NCBI RefSeq assembly: GCF_900637975.1
Contig: NZ_LR134477.1
Coordinates: 372,001-436,000, forward strand
From: Actinomyces viscosus
GTDB taxonomy: Bacteria > Actinomycetota > Actinomycetes > Actinomycetales > Actinomycetaceae
DNA length: 64,000 nt
Direction: 5' to 3'
The position numbers and the translations under genes are program-made. Below are positions 9,181 to 18,112 of this stretch, one piece after another. The notes below the pieces were generated by a model. The model searched no databases, was not told the origin of the DNA, and worked only from the letters and a program-made list of their open reading frames with translations. Positions within the stretch are counted from its first letter, which is position 1. Every line of letters begins with the position of its first letter.

Positions 9181-10929
9181 ATGACCCAGGCGATCCCGGC
9201 TGCCCACGGCCCCCGGACTTCGGTTGACCTCGATGCGTTGGCGGCCTCGGCGGGAATCGCCGCCGAGCACGTCATTCCCTACGGCCGCGACGTGGCCAAG
9301 ATCGATCTGCGCGTGCTGGACCCCGGCGAGCAGGAGGCCGACGGTACGCAAGGGGCGCGTTACGTCGTCGTCACCGCGATCACGCCGACTCCCTTCGGGG
9401 AGGGGAAGACGACCACGGCCATCGGACTGGCTCAGGGACTGGTGCGCCTCGGCGAGCAGGCGATCCTCACCCTGCGCCAGTCGGCCATGGGGCCCACCTT
9501 CGGTATCAAGGGCGGCGCCGGAGGCTCCGGACGCGCCCGCGTCCTCCCGGCGGAACGAATGAACCTGCACCTGACCGGTGACTTCCACGCCATCACCGCC
9601 GCCCACAACCTCCTGTCGGCGATGATCGACAACCACCTGCACCACGGCAATGACCTCGACATCGACGAGCGCACCATCACCTGGCCCCGGGTCCTGGACG
9701 TCAACGACCGCGCCCTGCGCCACATCGTGACGGGCCTGGGAGCCAAGATCGACGGCGTCACCCGGCAGGCCTCCTTCGACATCACCCCGGCCAGCGAGCT
9801 TATGGTCATCATGTCGCTGGCCACGGACCTTGCCGACCTGCGCGAGCGCCTGGGACGCATCGTCATCGGACGCAACCGCAGCGGGCAGTGGGTCAGCGCC
9901 GAGGACCTGAAAGCCGCCGGCGCCATGTGCGCCGTCCTGCGCGATGCCCTCGATCCCAACCTGCTGCGCACCGGAGAGGGCACTCCCGTCCTGGTCCATA
10001 CCGGCCCCTTCGGCAATATCGCCACCGGCTGCTCCTCCGTGATCGCCGACCGCGTCGCGGCGGCAGGTGCCCGCAAGGGCGGATACGTCCTCACCGAGGC
10101 CGGTTTCGGTGCCGACATGGGCCTGGAGCGCTTCGTGGACCTCAAGTGCTCCGTCTCCGGCATGCATCCGCACGCCGCCGTCGTCGTGGTCACGGTCAGG
10201 GCGCTCAAGGCCCACTCCGGGCGACACCGGCTCGTCAGCGGCAAGGACCTGCCCGAGGCCATGCTCGAGGAGAACGTCGAGGACGTGCGCGCCGGCGCCG
10301 CCAACCTGCTCAAGCACCTGGAGATCGTGCGGAGCCTCGGCATCACCCCGATCGTGGCCGTCAACGTCTTCCCCTCCGACCATGACAGCGAGATCGAGGA
10401 GGTAGCGCGCATCGCTCGCGACGCCGGGGCGCGAGTGGCGGTCTGCCATCCTGTGACCGAAGGCGGGGAGGGCTGCCTCGACCTGGCGCGCGCCGTCGTC
10501 GAGGCCTGCCAGGAGAGCGAGGGCGAAGAGGGCCCTGATGACTCCACCAGCCCGGCCACCCGTCCCGTCTACGAGCCGCAGGACGACCTGCGCACCAAGA
10601 TCGCCAAGGTCGCCGCCCTCTACGGCGCCGACGGCGTGGACTACACCCCCGCCGCGGGCAGGCTGCTGGACGCCTATGAACGGGACGGCTTCGGCAACCT
10701 GCCCGTCATCGTCGCCAAGACACCCTTGTCCCTGTCCGCGGAGCCCGGTCTCAAGGGCGTTCCCACCGGATGGCGCCTGCCGGTGCGAGAGGTGCGCCTG
10801 GCCGCAGGAGCCGGCTACGTCTACGCGATCTGCGGGAACCTGTCGACCATGCCGGGACTGCCGAGCCACCCGGCGGCCGAGCGCATCGACGTCGACGTCG
10901 ACACCGGCCAGATCATCAACCTGCGCTGA
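9181..10929 (+). CDS. fhs: Formate-tetrahydrofolate ligase
   Basis: ATP-dependent enzyme making 10-formyl-tetrahydrofolate from formate and THF for one-carbon metabolism. The 582 residues cover the whole family: P-loop TPTPFGEGKTTT near residue 62, RQSAMGPTFGIKGGAGG, LTGDFHAITAAHNLLSAMID, FGNIATGCSSVIAD and TEAGFGADMGLERFVDLKC. It is a single gene with its own promoter and a strong terminator hairpin downstream. It lies in the accessory block between recX and miaB, immediately beside the insertion sequence. Confidence 0.96.
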   Translation: MTQAIPAAHGPRTSVDLDALAASAGIAAEHVIPYGRDVAKIDLRVLDPGEQEADGTQGARYVVVTAITPTPFGEGKTTTAIGLAQGLVRLGEQAILTLRQSAMGPTFGIKGGAGGSGRARVLPAERMNLHLTGDFHAITAAHNLLSAMIDNHLHHGNDLDIDERTITWPRVLDVNDRALRHIVTGLGAKIDGVTRQASFDITPASELMVIMSLATDLADLRERLGRIVIGRNRSGQWVSAEDLKAAGAMCAVLRDALDPNLLRTGEGTPVLVHTGPFGNIATGCSSVIADRVAAAGARKGGYVLTEAGFGADMGLERFVDLKCSVSGMHPHAAVVVVTVRALKAHSGRHRLVSGKDLPEAMLEENVEDVRAGAANLLKHLEIVRSLGITPIVAVNVFPSDHDSEIEEVARIARDAGARVAVCHPVTEGGEGCLDLARAVVEACQESEGEEGPDDSTSPATRPVYEPQDDLRTKIAKVAALYGADGVDYTPAAGRLLDAYERDGFGNLPVIVAKTPLSLSAEPGLKGVPTGWRLPVREVRLAAGAGYVYAICGNLSTMPGLPSHPAAERIDVDVDTGQIINLR

Positions 10930-10931
10930 CG

Positions 10932-10973
10932 CCAGGGGGTGGTGGCCCGCGGGTTCGGGCCACCACCCCCTGG
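10932..10973. terminator. Bidirectional hairpin between fhs and the sugar ABC genes
   Basis: An 18-bp perfect inverted repeat (CCAGGGGGTGGTGGCCCG and its complement) with a 6-nt loop lies between two convergent genes. There is no long T run, as is common for high-GC terminators. Confidence 0.8.
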
Positions 10974-10995
10974 TTACTGGGAGCTGTCCGGGCTG

Positions 10996-12390
10996 TCAGC
11001 CCTTCTCGTGCTTGGAGGTCTCGAACAGGAGGTTGACCTGCTCGTTGTACTTCGTCAGCGTCGAGGCGGGCACCCGGTTCGCCCACAGGTTGTCCGTTGC
11101 CGGCTTCATGATGGCCGCCACGTCCGCGCCGAAGTAGGTCAGCGGGAAGAAGAACGTGGACTTGTCCTCCACGTGCTGGGTGAAGGGCTTGGTGGGAAGT
11201 CCCGTCTCCTCGAAGACCTGCACGGCCTTGCCAGTGGAGGAGGAGATGGCCGGGAAGACGATCCCGTGAGAGGCCACGATGTCCTGCGCCTCGGCTGTTC
11301 CCAGGAAGGTCACCCACTTGGAGGCGTTGTCGATGTTGGCCGACTGCTTGGAGATCGAGTCGCCCAGCCCGTTGAACAGGGAGACCGACTTCCCGTTGGG
11401 ACCCACCGGGTTGGCCGCGATGCCGACGTTGACGTCGAGCTTGGCGTAGGTGCCGAACATCCACGAGCCGTTGAAGCACATGGCGATCCTGCCGCTGCCG
11501 AGCTGGACGTCGGTGCTGGTGGTGGAGGAGAAGGCTCCGCGCGGAGGCATGTAGCCCTTGTCCACCAGCCCGAAGTACCAGTCCATGGTGTCCTGGAAGA
11601 CCTTCTCGTCGTAGCGATAGTGGTTCCCCCACGTCTCCTTGTTCGTGTAGAACCAGTCGCCGGCAGAGCCGGTGAAGGGACTCCACTGGGTCTGGCCGTC
11701 CCCGGTGCCGGCGTCCTGGATCCCCAGTCCGTAGACGGCCACGCGGCTCTTGTCGAAACCGGGCTCGTCGCCGCGCACGCCGTTCTTGTCCACGGTCAGG
11801 CGGGCGAGGATCTTCTCGAAGCTGCCACCGTCGGTTGGGTTCCAGGACCAGTCGGCCAGGTCCGCCTCGGTCAGGCCCGCCTGGGTGAGCATGTCCCGGT
11901 TGTAGAAGGCCGCCACAGTGTCCCAGTCCTTGGGGCAGCCGTACTGGTGACCGTCCTCGCCCTTCCACAGGTCGATGAGGCCCTCCTGGAAGGCGGACTC
12001 GTCGACGTCGGCCCAGGCGGACTGCTTCTCCAGGGGGACCAGGACCTCCAGGTCCTCGAACTGGGCGAACTTGGAGATGTGGTCGGTGAAGGCGTCCGGG
12101 CCGGTTCCGGCGATGAAACCGGCCGTCAGCTTGGTCCAGTAGTCGTCCCAGGCGATCTGGGTGATGTTGACCTTGATGCCGGTCTTGGCCTCGAAGGCCT
12201 CGGCACAGGCCTCGTAGGCGGGCAGCTGGCTGGCGTCCCACATCCAGTACTCCACGGTGCCGGACGCGGAGCTCCTGGAGCCCGAGGAGCAGGCGGCCAG
12301 GGTCAGGGCGGCCGCCCCCGAGGCCAGGCCGCACAGGAGGCCGCGGCGCGACAGTGAGGGGCGAAGAGGGCTGATCGGTTGAGTCGTCAT
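10996..12390 (-). CDS. Sugar ABC transporter substrate-binding lipoprotein
   Basis: Extracellular family 1 solute-binding protein of 464 residues. The signal has a twin-Arg-like SRRGLLCGLASG and ends in lipobox LAAC, so it is probably lipid-anchored, perhaps Tat-exported. The mature part has the family pattern: VEYWMWDASQLPAYEACAEA, FEAKTGIKVNI, and a C-terminal KWVTFLGTAEAQ. The start MTTQPISPLRPSLSRRG was chosen at 12390, 8 nt after the upstream permease stop; the same frame stays open far upstream, but that is shadow. It is the last gene of a four-gene minus-strand operon with two permeases and a GH36 alpha-galactosidase, so an alpha-galactoside (raffinose or melibiose type) ligand is inferred. 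Confidence 0.9.
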   Translation of the reverse strand: MTTQPISPLRPSLSRRGLLCGLASGAAALTLAACSSGSRSSASGTVEYWMWDASQLPAYEACAEAFEAKTGIKVNITQIAWDDYWTKLTAGFIAGTGPDAFTDHISKFAQFEDLEVLVPLEKQSAWADVDESAFQEGLIDLWKGEDGHQYGCPKDWDTVAAFYNRDMLTQAGLTEADLADWSWNPTDGGSFEKILARLTVDKNGVRGDEPGFDKSRVAVYGLGIQDAGTGDGQTQWSPFTGSAGDWFYTNKETWGNHYRYDEKVFQDTMDWYFGLVDKGYMPPRGAFSSTTSTDVQLGSGRIAMCFNGSWMFGTYAKLDVNVGIAANPVGPNGKSVSLFNGLGDSISKQSANIDNASKWVTFLGTAEAQDIVASHGIVFPAISSSTGKAVQVFEETGLPTKPFTQHVEDKSTFFFPLTYFGADVAAIMKPATDNLWANRVPASTLTKYNEQVNLLFETSKHEKG

Positions 12391-12398
12391 CTGGTGCC

Positions 12399-13349
12399 TC
12401 ACTTGATTCCGGTAAAGCCGATGGAGTTGACGATGCGCCGGGCGAAGGCCATGAACAGCAGGAGCATCGGGAGGGCGGACACGAGGGTGGCGGCCATGAG
12501 CCCGGCCCAGTCCGGGCCGGTCTGCGGGGCCTGGGAGCGGAAGACCGCCAGGGCCACCGTGAGCACCCGGGAGGAGTCCGTGTAGGAGACCAGCAGGGGC
12601 CAGAAGTAGTCGTTCCAGGCCGTGATGTAGGTCAGGATCGCGAGCGTCGAGATCGGGGCCTTGGCCATGGGCAGGATGAGGGTGAAGAACACCCGCACCT
12701 TCGAGGCGCCGTCGAGCAGGGCGGCCTCCTCCAGCTCGCGCGGGATGTTCATGAAGAACTGCTTGAGGAAGAACACCGCGAAGGGCGTCATGAACATGGT
12801 CGGCAGGGCCACCCCCAGGAAGGTGTCGATGAGGTGGAGCTGCTTGACCAGCACGAAGTTGGGCAGGAGCGTGAAGATCGAGGGGACCATGAGGGCTCCC
12901 AGGAACACCGCGAAGACCGTGTCGCGTCCCCTCCAGCGCAGGCGGGAGAAGGAGTAGGCGGCCATCGCCGAGAAGAAGACCTGACCGACGGTCACCAGGG
13001 TGGAGACGATGACGGAGTTGCGCAGGTAGAGCCAGAAGTTGATGGCGGCGCCGCTGCCGCCGTCGGCCAGTGCCTCCTCGGTGGACTGCATGCCGAAGAC
13101 GCGGGCGAAGCCGCGCAGGTTGATGTCCACCGGCAGCAGGCTGGTGGGGTGGGCGGTGATGCCCGCGTTGGAGGACAGGGCCGTGCGCAGGACCCAGTAG
13201 AAGGGCAGCAGCGTGAAGACCATGATGAGGATCATCGCCGCCCAGGCCAGTGCCTTGCCCACGGTGAGCCGGCGGCCGGAGACCTCGGCGGAGCCCGAGG
13301 AGGAGCGAGCGGGTGACTTGCCGAAGGATGATGTGGTTGCGGTTGTCAT
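12399..13349 (-). CDS. Carbohydrate ABC transporter permease, MalG type
   Basis: Inner-membrane permease of 316 residues with about six hydrophobic segments. The cytoplasmic EAA loop that contacts the ATPase is visible as ELEEAALLDGASKVRVFFTL. The N-terminal 30 residues are Ser/Thr-rich and cytoplasmic. It forms the transport channel with the neighbouring MalF-type permease, whose stop lies 12 nt upstream. No ATP-binding gene is in this cluster, so a shared MsmK-like ATPase elsewhere is expected. Confidence 0.92.
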   Translation of the reverse strand: MTTATTSSFGKSPARSSSGSAEVSGRRLTVGKALAWAAMILIMVFTLLPFYWVLRTALSSNAGITAHPTSLLPVDINLRGFARVFGMQSTEEALADGGSGAAINFWLYLRNSVIVSTLVTVGQVFFSAMAAYSFSRLRWRGRDTVFAVFLGALMVPSIFTLLPNFVLVKQLHLIDTFLGVALPTMFMTPFAVFFLKQFFMNIPRELEEAALLDGASKVRVFFTLILPMAKAPISTLAILTYITAWNDYFWPLLVSYTDSSRVLTVALAVFRSQAPQTGPDWAGLMAATLVSALPMLLLFMAFARRIVNSIGFTGIK

Positions 13350-13361
13350 GGGTGGCCCTCC

Positions 13362-14273
13362 TCAGTCCAGGTCCGTCTCGCCCGCACGGGTCATGCGGTA
13401 CTGCAGGATCGTGATCGTCGCCAGGACGAGCAGCAGGCCCACTGCCATGGCCGAGGCGTATCCGAACTGGAAGCGTCCGAAGGCCATGTCGTAGATGTAG
13501 TACTGCAGGACCCGGGTGGCGTTGACGGGACCGCCCTGGGTGGCCACCGAGACGGTGTCGAAGACCTGGAAGGAACCAATCATCGTCATGATGAGCACCA
13601 GGGCCAGGATCGGGCGCAGCAGGGGCACCGTGATCCTCCAGAACATCCGCCACTCGCTGGCCCCGTCCATCTTGCCCGCCTCGTAGACCGTGCTCGGAAT
13701 CGACTGGAGGCCCGCGAAGATGAGCAGGGCCGTGTAGCCCACGTGCCTCCACACGTTGATGACCGCGATGGTGGGGATGGCCATTGACGAGGAGAAGAAG
13801 TCCACGGCTGAGCCGGTCAGGGACTCCAGGAGCTGGTTGGTGATGCCCAGCGTGTTGTCCAGGATCCACAGCCACAGCATGGCGGCGACCACGTTGGAGA
13901 CCAGGTAGGGCGTCAGCACGATGGAGCGCACGAAGGTGGACTGCGTCAGCCGCTGCATGAGGACGGCGATGAGAAGCGCCAGGATCGTCTGCAGGCCGAT
14001 GTTGATGACCACGTACTCCACGGTGACCACGACGGCGTTCCAGAAGGTGTCGTCCTGGACCATGCGCTTGTAGTTGTCCAGTCCCGTGAACTCCTCGGGG
14101 GTCAGGAGGTTGTACTCGGTGAAGGACAGCCAGATGCCTCGGATGAGGGGCCAGATGTAGAAGGCGACGAGGCCGATCGTCGCCGGGAGGATGAAGGCGA
14201 GGCCGAGCCTGAGGTCGGAGCGCGGTCTGCGCTGCCGACGCGATTGTCGCGCGACCAGGGTCGAAGATGACAT
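13362..14273 (-). CDS. Carbohydrate ABC transporter permease, MalF type
   Basis: Inner-membrane permease of 303 residues, about six membrane segments (first LGLAFILPATIGLVAFYIWP). The EAA motif is YEAGKMDGASEWRMFWRI. The basic N-terminus (RQSRRQRRPRSDLR) fits an inside location. It follows the alpha-galactosidase gene after a 128-bp gap in which I see no hairpin or promoter, so all four genes can be one transcript. Confidence 0.92.
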   Translation of the reverse strand: MSSSTLVARQSRRQRRPRSDLRLGLAFILPATIGLVAFYIWPLIRGIWLSFTEYNLLTPEEFTGLDNYKRMVQDDTFWNAVVVTVEYVVINIGLQTILALLIAVLMQRLTQSTFVRSIVLTPYLVSNVVAAMLWLWILDNTLGITNQLLESLTGSAVDFFSSSMAIPTIAVINVWRHVGYTALLIFAGLQSIPSTVYEAGKMDGASEWRMFWRITVPLLRPILALVLIMTMIGSFQVFDTVSVATQGGPVNATRVLQYYIYDMAFGRFQFGYASAMAVGLLLVLATITILQYRMTRAGETDLD

Positions 14274-14401
14274 GGGTTCTCCAAATCGACGGTGATGTGG
14301 GAAAGGGGGTGGAGGTGGTTGGAGGTGGACGGACGGTCAGAAGGAGAGAACGAGCGGCGGGGCCTCAGTGCTCCGCCGGCGTCAGAGCTCAAAAGGGAGC
14401 G

Positions 14402-16582
14402 TCAGTCGACGGCGCTCGCGCGCAGCAGGACGAGGTGGTCGGGGTGAAGCACCGGCAGTGCCAGACCCGTGGTGGTCAGGTAGGAGCCGGGCAGGGTGAC
14501 GCCCTCGGCCATCCATCCCGCCGTGAGGCTCAGCTCGGGATAGGCCGGCGCAGCCAGGCGCACGTGGTACCGGCGCGAGGGGTCCAGCCCGGGCAGCGGG
14601 CGCGGCGCCGTGGGCCAGGCCAGGAGCTGGCCCAGTGAGGCGATCTCGAACAGGGCGTCCGAGCCGTCGGGGGCGACAACGCCCTCGATGCGCAGCACGT
14701 CGTCGTCGGGCAGGTCCGCGTGGACCGTCACGCCTGAGTGCAGCAGGCCGCGCAGCTCCTTGTGCAGCGCGATGATGGAGGCCAGGCGCTCGCGGGTGGC
14801 CTCATCGGCCTCGGTGAGGTCCCACTCCACGCCCATGTGTCCCCACAGGGCGGTACCGGCCCGGAAGTCGAGGTCGAGGTCGCGCAGGGTGGTGTGGGCC
14901 CGCCCGGAGCCGACATGGGTGCCCACCAGCTCGGGCGGCAGCAGCAGCGTGGTGCCGCGCTGGATGTTCTGGCGGTCGTGGGCGTCGATGCAGTCCGAGG
15001 CCCACACCCGCTGGGTGCGCTCCATGATCCCCAGGTCGATGCGGCCGCCGCCCCCGGCGCAGGACTCGATCTCCAGGTCGGGGAAGCGCTCGTGGAGCGC
15101 GTCCAGGAGGCGGTAGAGGGCCAGGGTCTGGTCGTGGACGGCGGCCGCCCCCCGGCGTCCGGCGGTGGGGTCCGCGACCTCGTGCCCCGCGGCCAGCAGA
15201 GGGGAGTTGTGGTCCCACTTGAGGTAGGCGATGTCGAGGCGCTCCACGAGGGAGGAGATGGCGTCGAACAGGTACTCCCAGGCCCCGGGGGCGGTCAGGT
15301 CCAGGACCCGCTGATGGCGGTGCTCGGGAGCCCCGCCGGCGCCGTCGGACAGGATCCACTCCGGGTGGGACCGGGCCAGCTCGGAGTCGACGTTGATCAT
15401 CTCCGGCTCGAACCACAGGCCGAACTCCATGCCCAGGGCGTGGACGTGGTCCACGAGCGGCTCCAGGCCGTCGGGCCAGACCTCGGGGGAGACCTGCCAG
15501 TCGCCCAGGCCGGAGGTGTCGTCGCGCCGGGAGCCGAACCAGCCGTCGTCCAGGACGTAGCGCTCGATGCCGACACCGGCCGCGGCATCGGCCAGGGCCT
15601 TGAGCTTGTCCAGGTCGTGGTCGAAGTAGACGGCCTCCCAGGTGTTGAGCAGTACCGGGCGGGGACGGTTGGGATGGGCCGGGCGTGAGCGCAACCAGGC
15701 GTGGCTGCGGTGGGCCAGGGCGTCGAGCCCCTCACCCCAGGAGAAGACGGTCCACGGTGAGGTGTAGGTCTGACCCGGGGCCAGCGAGACCTCTCCCGGC
15801 AGGAGCAGCTCTCCGGCGCCCAGGAGCCTGCGGCCCGAGGCGGGGTTCATCGCCAGGTGACGGATGTTGCCGGACCAGGCCGCGTGGACGCCGTGGACGC
15901 GCCCGGCGCGCCAGCCGAAGCCGGTGGGGCCGGCGGCCAGCCAGGTGACGGCGTCGTGCCCGGGGCGCCCCTCCCAGGACTCGCGCAGTCGGGTGCCGGG
16001 CGTGAAGGGAGTGCGCACGAGCCGGCGCTCCTGGACGTGGTGGCCCGTGGTGTCGAGCAGCTCATCGGCGCTGTCGGGGACGGGCAGCACCGGGGTCAGC
16101 TCGCCGACGACGAGGTCGGCGCCGTGATCCCCGTCGGACTCGGGGCGGTCGTCGCGGACCCAGGCGCGCAGGCGCACCAGCCCGGAGGGCTCCAGGCGCA
16201 GCTCCGTGCCCAGGGTGAGGTGATGGGCCGGGTCGGTCCCGGTGGAGCGGACCACGTGGGCGGTGCCGGCGGGAGTGTCCTCGGTGCTGGTCTCGTGGCT
16301 GAAGGTGGTGGGGTGGGGGGAGAAGGCCGAGCCGTCGGTGCGCGAGAGCGCCACGGAGGGGCGCGCGCTCCAGCCGATGTGAGCCAGGGGCAGGATCGGC
16401 AGGTCGTTGGTGATCCAGGCGGTGTTGGTGCCCAGGGAGGTGGCGGCGGCCGGGCCTGCGTCGACCAGGTCCTCGCCGCTGACGTCGCCGAGGTCAGGGC
16501 CCCAGTGGCGCACCACTGGAAAACGGTCATCGGGCAGGTCGAGGACCACGGAGGTGTCGGCGCAGCGCAGATGGAGGGTCAT
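14402..16582 (-). CDS. Alpha-galactosidase, GH36
   Basis: Cytoplasmic glycoside hydrolase (no signal peptide) that releases galactose from raffinose-type sugars or melibiose. The 726-residue length fits bacterial GH36. Catalytic motifs are visible: nucleophile Asp in YLKWDHN and acid/base Asp in ASDCIDAHDR, plus ESCAGGGGRIDLGIMERTQ and DDGWFGSRRDD. The start at the second ATG of GGAAGGACGATGATG is placed 5 nt after the Shine-Dalgarno; the ATG at 16585 or 16615 could also be used. First gene of the operon; a possible promoter TTGCGG-17-TATTTT lies upstream, near the iterons bound presumably by the divergent ROK regulator. Confidence 0.94.
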   Translation of the reverse strand: MTLHLRCADTSVVLDLPDDRFPVVRHWGPDLGDVSGEDLVDAGPAAATSLGTNTAWITNDLPILPLAHIGWSARPSVALSRTDGSAFSPHPTTFSHETSTEDTPAGTAHVVRSTGTDPAHHLTLGTELRLEPSGLVRLRAWVRDDRPESDGDHGADLVVGELTPVLPVPDSADELLDTTGHHVQERRLVRTPFTPGTRLRESWEGRPGHDAVTWLAAGPTGFGWRAGRVHGVHAAWSGNIRHLAMNPASGRRLLGAGELLLPGEVSLAPGQTYTSPWTVFSWGEGLDALAHRSHAWLRSRPAHPNRPRPVLLNTWEAVYFDHDLDKLKALADAAAGVGIERYVLDDGWFGSRRDDTSGLGDWQVSPEVWPDGLEPLVDHVHALGMEFGLWFEPEMINVDSELARSHPEWILSDGAGGAPEHRHQRVLDLTAPGAWEYLFDAISSLVERLDIAYLKWDHNSPLLAAGHEVADPTAGRRGAAAVHDQTLALYRLLDALHERFPDLEIESCAGGGGRIDLGIMERTQRVWASDCIDAHDRQNIQRGTTLLLPPELVGTHVGSGRAHTTLRDLDLDFRAGTALWGHMGVEWDLTEADEATRERLASIIALHKELRGLLHSGVTVHADLPDDDVLRIEGVVAPDGSDALFEIASLGQLLAWPTAPRPLPGLDPSRRYHVRLAAPAYPELSLTAGWMAEGVTLPGSYLTTTGLALPVLHPDHLVLLRASAVD

Positions 16583-16683
16583 CATCGTCCTTCCAGGGAG
16601 GGGAGCAGGAACCAAGAGCGATTCCTTGTAAGATGAAAATAATTGATGGCGCCAGATTCCGCAAGGGTTTGCCCTACAGTGTC

Positions 16684-16726
16684 GGTATAAAGCCGGTACA
16701 AACTAGGTACAAAACCGGTACGAAGC
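16684..16726. repeat. Four 11-bp iterons, candidate ROK operator
   Basis: GGTATAAAGCC, GGTACAAACTA, GGTACAAAACC and GGTACGAAGCG start at 16684, 16695, 16706 and 16717, exactly 11 bp apart, one helical turn. They lie between the divergent alpha-galactosidase and ROK genes. Binding by the ROK protein is inference. Confidence 0.7.
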
Positions 16727-16803
16727 GGACGGCGACGGGAGTCGTCCCAGGTCGCGGGCCCTGTGGTCCGACGGGCGGTTGATGACGGCAGGAGCGGGAG
16801 CAC

Positions 16804-17952
16804 GTGATGGATGGTGGTGGACGCAGCCTCGGTGCCCGGGCGCTGCTCTCCCTGATCTCTACCGGTCCCTTGAGCCGCGGCGACCTCGGAGAGCGCCTGG
16901 GGCTCTCGCCGGCCACGACGACACGCACGGTGCGACCTCTCATCGAGGCCGGCCTCGTTGAGGAGCAGCCCCCGGTGGAGACCGGTGGGCCGGGGCGTCC
17001 CACCCGCCTCCTGGCCGTCGTCGCAGGCTCCGCCACCGTCGCGGGCATCAAGCTCACGGCCGACCGCCTCTACGCCGTCCTGACAGACCCGCTGGGGGAG
17101 GTCCTGGTCGGTTACGCTCTCCCGCTGAACCGGACCGACGCGGGTTCCGTCACCTCCCTCGTCGCAGAGGTCGTGGCGCGCCTGGCCGAGCGCAGCGGCC
17201 GCCGACCGGACGCGATCGGGATCTCCCTGGGGGCGGCCGTCGTCGGGAGACGGACCGTCGTCGTGGCCAGCTTTCTGGGCTGGCGTGACGTCCCCCTGGC
17301 CGCCATGGTCACCGAGGCCACCGGGCTGCCCTGCGCCGTGGCCAACGACGTGCGGGCCTTCGCCTACGCCGAGGCCTGGTTCGGGGCCGGGCGAGGCAAG
17401 GACCCCTTCGCCCTGGTCACCCTCGGTGCCGGCATCGGCTGCGGGATCGTGATGGGTGGTGAGGTCGTCTCCGGGGCCAGAGGGGCGGCCGGCAGCGTTG
17501 GTCACCTTCCGGTGGACCCGGCCGGACCGAGCTGCGAGATCGGGCACCCGGGCTGCGCCCGGGCCCTGGCCTCGACCGCCGGCATCGTGCGTGCGGCCTC
17601 CGAGCGTCTGGGGCGCGAGGCGGAGGATCTGAGCCTCCAGCAGCTCCTGGGTCCTGAGCTGCGTCAGGACGCCGGCGTCGACGACGTGCTGCGCCGCGCC
17701 GCGCTGGCGGCCGGGAGGGTGGTGGGGACCCTCATCGCCTACATCGACCCTGAGCTCGTCGTCGTCTCCGGGGAGGGGGTCGCCGTGGTGGAGGCCTACC
17801 GTGAGACCTTCGAGAAGGAGGTTGACGGTCTGCGGCACTGGGCCGCGGCTGCGGTGCCGGTCCTGCTGCGTCCCTTCGAGTTCGATGAGTGGGCGCGAGG
17901 AGCGGCCGCCCTGGCGCTGGAGCAGTGGACGGCGGTGGCGGGCGACCGGTAG
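16804..17952 (+). CDS. ROK-family transcriptional regulator of the alpha-galactoside genes
   Basis: Has an N-terminal winged HTH (ARALLSLISTGPLSRGDLGE, then SPATTTRTVRPLIEAGLVEE) and a ROK sugar-kinase-like domain (LGAGIGCGIVMGGEVV). The usual sugar-binding EIGH is replaced by SVGHLPVDP and only two Cys of the zinc motif are seen (SCEIGHPGC), so kinase activity is unlikely; it should be a sugar-responsive repressor. The start could be GTG 16804 or ATG 16807. It is divergent from the alpha-galactosidase operon with the iteron array between them. Confidence 0.88.
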   Translation: MMDGGGRSLGARALLSLISTGPLSRGDLGERLGLSPATTTRTVRPLIEAGLVEEQPPVETGGPGRPTRLLAVVAGSATVAGIKLTADRLYAVLTDPLGEVLVGYALPLNRTDAGSVTSLVAEVVARLAERSGRRPDAIGISLGAAVVGRRTVVVASFLGWRDVPLAAMVTEATGLPCAVANDVRAFAYAEAWFGAGRGKDPFALVTLGAGIGCGIVMGGEVVSGARGAAGSVGHLPVDPAGPSCEIGHPGCARALASTAGIVRAASERLGREAEDLSLQQLLGPELRQDAGVDDVLRRAALAAGRVVGTLIAYIDPELVVVSGEGVAVVEAYRETFEKEVDGLRHWAAAAVPVLLRPFEFDEWARGAAALALEQWTAVAGDR

Positions 17953-18087
17953 GCGCTCCTGGCGGCCATGGGCCGCCTCCGCGCTGACTGTCGCACTGAC
18001 TGCCGCGCTGACTGTCGACGGGCGCACCGCGGACGTGTACTGTGACGGGAAACATGTCTGGGAACTAGGTCCCACCGTGGTTTTGGA

Positions 18088-18106
18088 CTAAGGGTGCCCT
18101 TAGATT
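18088..18106 (+). promoter_or_regulatory. Palindrome overlapping the -10 of the NADH dehydrogenase gene
   Basis: CTAAGGGTGCCCTTAG (18088-18103) is a perfect 7+7 inverted repeat with a 2-bp spacer. It overlaps the -10 TAGATT (18101-18106), which lies 6 nt before ATG 18113. This is a likely repressor site; the regulator is unknown. Confidence 0.5.
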
Positions 18107-18112
18107 GTGCGC

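Noticed and set aside
9160..10869. A 569-codon minus-strand open frame over fhs
   Set aside because: Low-complexity composition and no motifs; it mirrors the full-length formate-tetrahydrofolate ligase.
12391..13875. Long N-terminal extension of the sugar-binding protein through the permease genes
   Set aside because: The same frame is open for 959 codons, but the upstream part is His/Pro/Arg-rich shadow of the two permeases; the true start has a normal lipoprotein signal.
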